Assembly (NCBI GenBank): GCA_004794785.1
Contig: SJOL01007534.1
Location: forward strand, 45,892-109,891
Direction: 5' to 3'
DNA from: Opisthorchis felineus
Taxonomy: Eukaryota > Platyhelminthes > Trematoda > Opisthorchiida > Opisthorchiidae
Length of the DNA: 64,000 nucleotides
Both the position numbers and the translations under genes were made by a program. Every line of letters starts with the position of its first letter. The stretch's first letter is position 1. Below the pieces are notes generated by a model, which made no database searches, had not been told where the DNA came from, and saw only the letters and a list, made by a program, of their open reading frames with translations. Positions 56,401-59,400 of the stretch are shown piece by piece.

Positions 56401-59400
56401 CACAACAAGATATGAACTATATTTTGATTACATTTGGGTGCCTGCGAGAATTACTGGATGTGTGTTTAAGTAATTCTTGTTAAAACGGTCTTTCACCTGT
56501 TCTGACAAGACACAGGAATCAGTGGATTCGAGTTTCAGTGTCATTAGAGCAGATCAAAGGCCGCGTCGTGATTTTAACTCTATGATATGCAAAAGGGGGA
56601 TGTTACGTACAGTCCAGTTGCCTTCACTGGGCGTACCTGAACAGGAGCGCACGATTCAGCGATGTGAATGGCTTGCCCGACACCTTGGCATAACATCGCT
56701 GGTGAGTTCTGAGAGTGGCACAACTCAGGTGCATTTTGGCGTACACTAACCACTTTGGGAGAGCAGGGGAGGTCAGGGAATGACCACTACAACGAGGATC
56801 GAGAGAATCTAAATTATTTTCGTCGACCTTGTTTCGTTAGACCGCGGTGCCGTCTCTAATCAGCAACTCGTGGGATGCAACAAGGATATTTGGTCAAAGG
56901 CGGATTCGATCGTACCAGGTGTTTGGTGGCTTTCGGTAGGATTATAATCACTAAATGCGAAACATGCATCCAGCACCATAGAATTTGCTTTGGAGGCACC
57001 CTTTTATTTTTTGTGCAACCCACAAGGGTCCATATATTTAGAGCTGTTCCCGCCGATTATGGAAAGTGTACTGTGTGTTGTAGCCGGCATGTAAAAATGA
57101 ACTTACACGATTTTCACGGAGGGTACGTAGCTGAAGGTGAAGTTATTCAGACAGCCCAGCTGGTTGTGCTGAAGTAATCTGCAGTAAAAAGGCAATCATA
57201 TGTACACTGTCCGCAAAAGACTTACAATATTTCCAGGTTTTCCAAACCTTTAAGAGTACGATGATCGAATGTTGTTAGTGAGTTGTTGCTCAAAATTCTG
57301 AAATGTAAATTTGTCGGGAATAAACAAGTTTGACGCATGAAACAAACAAACATTCAAACCAGGTTGGTGAGAACTGTTAGCTTACTTTGTTAAAATCGAT
57401 AGAACGGGTTTACTTAGTGAAATAAGAACTTGTTCCGGAACTGAAGTCATTACAAGCAATTGTTGGGTCTTTGGAGTGACATTCCATGTTTCCGGTAGAA
57501 AGTTGACATAAGTGGTTTTGGAGTGGAACTCGTGTAAAACAACTTGTGACTTCAAGATCTGAAACTATTCATGTCCCACTGATAAATTGTTGCAACGGTC
57601 ATCAGGTGTCACTTTTCTGAGCAGTAACAGATAATGCGTGAATGTTGACCCAACATACACAGACTAGTGACCGTGACTGATCGGAAACACGCAGTTAAGA
57701 GGAAATTGATGTTGAAATCAATTAGGAATTGTACTCAAACCTATTACGGTTAGTACACTGGATGTGTTCTATGTCTCCTCTTTCTAGTGTACAGTGTTCT
57801 ATAATGGTTGAATTTTGTCGATACCTGTTGTGCTGAAGGCACTAAAAAGCAATCGCATCCGGGTCTTTGGACCGTAGAACAGTTTTCTGACCAAAGAGAC
57901 GTTATTGAGAATTCACTGTGACGAGTTCACTACAACAAAAGTACACGGCAATCTGATAATCTCATGATAACCCTTGATAATTTTGATAATCCCGTGATTG
58001 AACGATGAGTGGCACTATACTCTCTAATTTCGAGGTAATCACGCTGCTGATCAGCCACTCGTCTCCGAATAGTTAAATGTTTCAACTATAGGGGCTGGTG
58101 GTCGTGGGTTCGAAACCCCCTGGAGTTTCGCATGATGCGCACTGCTGCTGGCTCCTAATAAGAATGAAACAGCTGTACAGCGTTTCTCGGCCTTTTCGCA
58201 CAGCCTGTCTTTACTTACGGGATTAAATCTCTATCAAAATTTGATACTCTGGTACCTGTGTTTGTAAGGGAACCTGAACAAATATTAACGCTAAAACACG
58301 TGACCATCCAAAATACGTGACTGTCACTTGGAAAACGAAGTCGTACGTGTCATCGGTTGATACTCTCATCTCAAACATAAAAATCATTCGAACAAACTAA
58401 AGAGTTTTCTTATTCTTTGGTCTATACCAGGGTTATAATAAAAATTTTCCCTGTTCTGCTGTTCCGGCCATTCGGAGATAACAAACAATCGACCACTGTC
58501 CTTGTATTAACTATTTGATTCAAAACACTTCGCTTGGCCGGTGTAATTACCTGATCCGTAGGCTACGAACAACTAAAAATCAAAGCCATCGTTTTTGTCA
58601 TTCTTTCAGAATTCCAGGAAGAACGTGAAATTCCACTAAATTTGGAATAAAAAAACGTTTTCTTGGGGTACTCGAATTTGGCTATTAGTTCTGAGTGTTC
58701 AGTAAGTATTGCCAGTGTGTAGTCAGTTGGTGCACCTGTTGGTGATATGACCCCGCACTGAATCTAAACTATGCGTACCAGCGTGGTAGGTAATCTCCAT
58801 GTATGTATATTGCGAAGTAAGTAACTGAAAATGATATCCCCATATCTGTGTTTTATCTGGTATTGTGTTGTGCTGTGTTGAGATCTGCTGTCATAGACAA
58901 ATCTGCAAATAGAGACTGATAAATAAGAAATGTTTAATGGAGATTTTGTTCTATGAGCGAAGTCAATTTATCCAAAAAAACTGAGAAGCACTCTACAGCC
59001 GTTTCATCCTTATTGGGAAACATGAACACTGGGCATCACACGAATCTGTAAGGTGGTTCGAATTCACAACTATTTGGCCAGAAGTTGGAGGTTAACTTGT
59101 TCGGACGATCCCGTTTAAGTTATTCAAACTGCTAATCAGCCGCTCGTGGCCAAACGGTTTGGTCTTCAACTGCTGGCCGAGCCGTTGCGAGTTCGAATCA
59201 CCCTGGAGATTCTTGAGATTAATATCGCTGATGCTTTACGATAAGGACGAAGCCGCTATGAGATGTTTCTCAGTTTTTGGGCATAGATTGTCTTTGCTTA
59301 CAAAACGAAATCTTTGTTGAAAACTTCCAGATTCCCTCACATCTCCAAACATGTAAGTGACACTCTTGCGGATTCAATCGGATACCATCACTTGACGCTG

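Larger units (their letters stand above)
50878..57225 (-). other. slit: slit intron E2/E3 (6348 bp)
   Basis: A pentanucleotide microsatellite at 51307-51371 and a decayed hammerhead repeat at 55660-55860. No exon or transposon polymerase recognised in the rest. Confidence 0.6.

Noticed and set aside
58090..58125. Possible tRNA gene with perfect TTCGA box
   Set aside because: No acceptor or anticodon stem, and the sequence recurs as a SINE head with a hammerhead body.
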